7,215 bases of DNA, from contig CAZXFI010000023.1 of the NCBI GenBank assembly GCA_964640225.1, positions 1 through 7,215 of the forward strand, read 5' to 3'. Shown one piece after another: positions 6,303 to 7,215 of the stretch (the stretch's first letter is position 1; each line of letters begins with the position of its first letter). Position numbers and translations under genes: made by a program. Below the pieces are notes generated by a model, which did not search any database, was not told the origin of the DNA, and saw only the letters and a list, made by a program, of their open reading frames with translations. This stretch comes from JAGLWW01 sp964640225 (GTDB lineage Archaea; Aenigmatarchaeota; Aenigmatarchaeia; PWEA01; JAGHBM01).

Positions 6303-7215
6303 GTGAATTTTTTAACGAACTTTAAATCTAAAAACATTTTTTTCTGCATTCTGCTGTTTGCTTTCATACTTTCACTCGCTAGCGGTAGCTCTGCAGTTAT
6401 GGCCGCGCATGACGCGGACGTGGAGCTTTATCCGGAATGGTCTCCGGCAAACTCCGACGTGAATTACACCGCTGAATTCTGTGCGGTGGATCTTGAAGGA
6501 GAAGTAATTATAAACGAGGTAAGAATATACAAGAACCATGACGGTTCCATCTACTACACTAATTTTCAATGCGATGAAAAACCCGGCTGGGAACTGCTTT
6601 TCATAGGAAGCTATCCCGCCTGCTTCTACGTTGCAAATGAATCATCACCATATTACAATCCCATTGATGTTGAAGAGGAGTGTCAGAATTTCACCTTTTC
6701 CGCCCACAGCCCGGGTCCCGAATACTGCGACTTGGAATGGAAATTTGAAACAAGGGACACTGACGAGTACTGGCAGTTTCATTATGACACAACCAGCGTT
6801 GACGACATAAAACCGATGTTAATCAAGACCGTGGGAAGCCCCAAGGTAGAGGGCGACGGCTTTCACTGGTGGATAACACAGAACACAGACATAACTCTGG
6901 AAGTATATGACCAGGGAGAGTGCGGTATAAGCGGTATTAACTACTGCGAATATAGGTACGACGTTGACGGAATTGAAGAACTGCCTTGGACCGAGATAGA
7001 CTGGGATTCCGAAGACGAGATAGGAGGAGTTATGCATTATTACTACACCTTTAACTTCGGGGAAGAATCTGAGCACTTCCTTGAGGTAAGGTGCTACGAC
7101 ATAGCGGGAAACATGGTGTACCTGAACGAGACAGACAGAGTGGACACCACGGAACCGGAGACAACCAAGAACTACGGAGAACCGCATTTCCCTGAGCCGA
7201 TAATTGAGGACCAGT
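6303..7215 (+). CDS. 5' part of a secreted protein with Ig-like repeats (3' truncated)
   Basis: The frame is open from GTG at 6303 to the window edge, giving 304 complete codons with no stop. Upstream TAA at 6297 leaves only TTG 6300 as an alternative start. A signal peptide is clear: Lys8 and Lys10, hydrophobic core 12-26, and a small-residue cleavage region at 26-35 (ASGSSAVMA). Residues about 36-165 form a beta-rich domain with several Cys. A repeat begins at Asp167 (DDIKP, then IKTVGSP, HWWITQ, ITLEVYD, CGISGINYCEYRYD) and the next begins at Asp281 (DTTEP, then TTKNYGEPHF), a period of 114 residues. This resembles the 'DTTPPxTTKTxGxP...WIT...TPITLxxxD' Ig-like modules that I associate with archaeal surface proteins. 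Its role is probably structural or adhesive at the cell surface. No membrane anchor is visible, but the C-terminus is missing. Confidence 0.88.
   Translation, partial: MNFLTNFKSKNIFFCILLFAFILSLASGSSAVMAAHDADVELYPEWSPANSDVNYTAEFCAVDLEGEVIINEVRIYKNHDGSIYYTNFQCDEKPGWELLFIGSYPACFYVANESSPYYNPIDVEEECQNFTFSAHSPGPEYCDLEWKFETRDTDEYWQFHYDTTSVDDIKPMLIKTVGSPKVEGDGFHWWITQNTDITLEVYDQGECGISGINYCEYRYDVDGIEELPWTEIDWDSEDEIGGVMHYYYTFNFGEESEHFLEVRCYDIAGNMVYLNETDRVDTTEPETTKNYGEPHFPEPIIEDQ

Noticed and set aside
6819..7187. Minus-strand open frame (122 codons)
   Set aside because: It overlaps the + strand gene that starts at 6303, which has a signal peptide, recognisable repeats and a ribosome-binding site.

Overview
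The window looks archaeal, and most like a DPANN-type lineage, though that finer placement is inference. Supporting signs are TATA boxes of the archaeal type at sensible distances from three starts, short G-rich leaders, non-ATG starts (TTG, GTG), frequent ATA (Ile) and AGA/AGG (Arg) codons, and large Cys- and Thr-rich secreted proteins of a kind I associate with DPANN genomes. All four genes lie on the + strand and none resembles a housekeeping gene.

Layout: (1) positions 1-647 hold the 3' part of a secreted-looking beta-rich protein whose start lies before the window; it is followed by a compact GAAA-loop hairpin and T-tract that looks like a terminator. (2) Positions 768-2324 encode a 518-residue membrane protein with a signal peptide, a helical domain, two Ig/CARDB-like domains, one transmembrane helix and an extremely basic, histone-H1-like cytoplasmic tail. 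(3) Positions 2398-6135 encode a giant modular surface protein of about 1245 residues: signal peptide, von Willebrand A (VWA) domain with an intact MIDAS motif apparently inserted inside a DUF11-like beta-sandwich, a Cys-rich stalk with a duplicated block of about 140 residues, a further beta domain, a Thr-hexad linker, thrombospondin type-3 and MopE-like calcium-binding repeats, CGNGxCE-type Cys motifs, and a C-terminal membrane anchor. (4) From 6303 to the window end runs an open frame for another secreted protein with Ig-like repeats of about 114 residues; its 3' end is outside the window.

The intergenic gaps are short (120, 73 and 167 bases). At least genes 2 and 3 seem to have their own promoters, which share a 12-base TATA element and a GGGGTTGAAAA start context, so the genes may be separately transcribed but similarly controlled. 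Taken together the region reads as a surface-protein locus: one or two anchored adhesin- or stalk-like proteins plus secreted partners, plausibly for attachment to cells or surfaces. No enzyme, RNA gene, mobile element or CRISPR array was seen.
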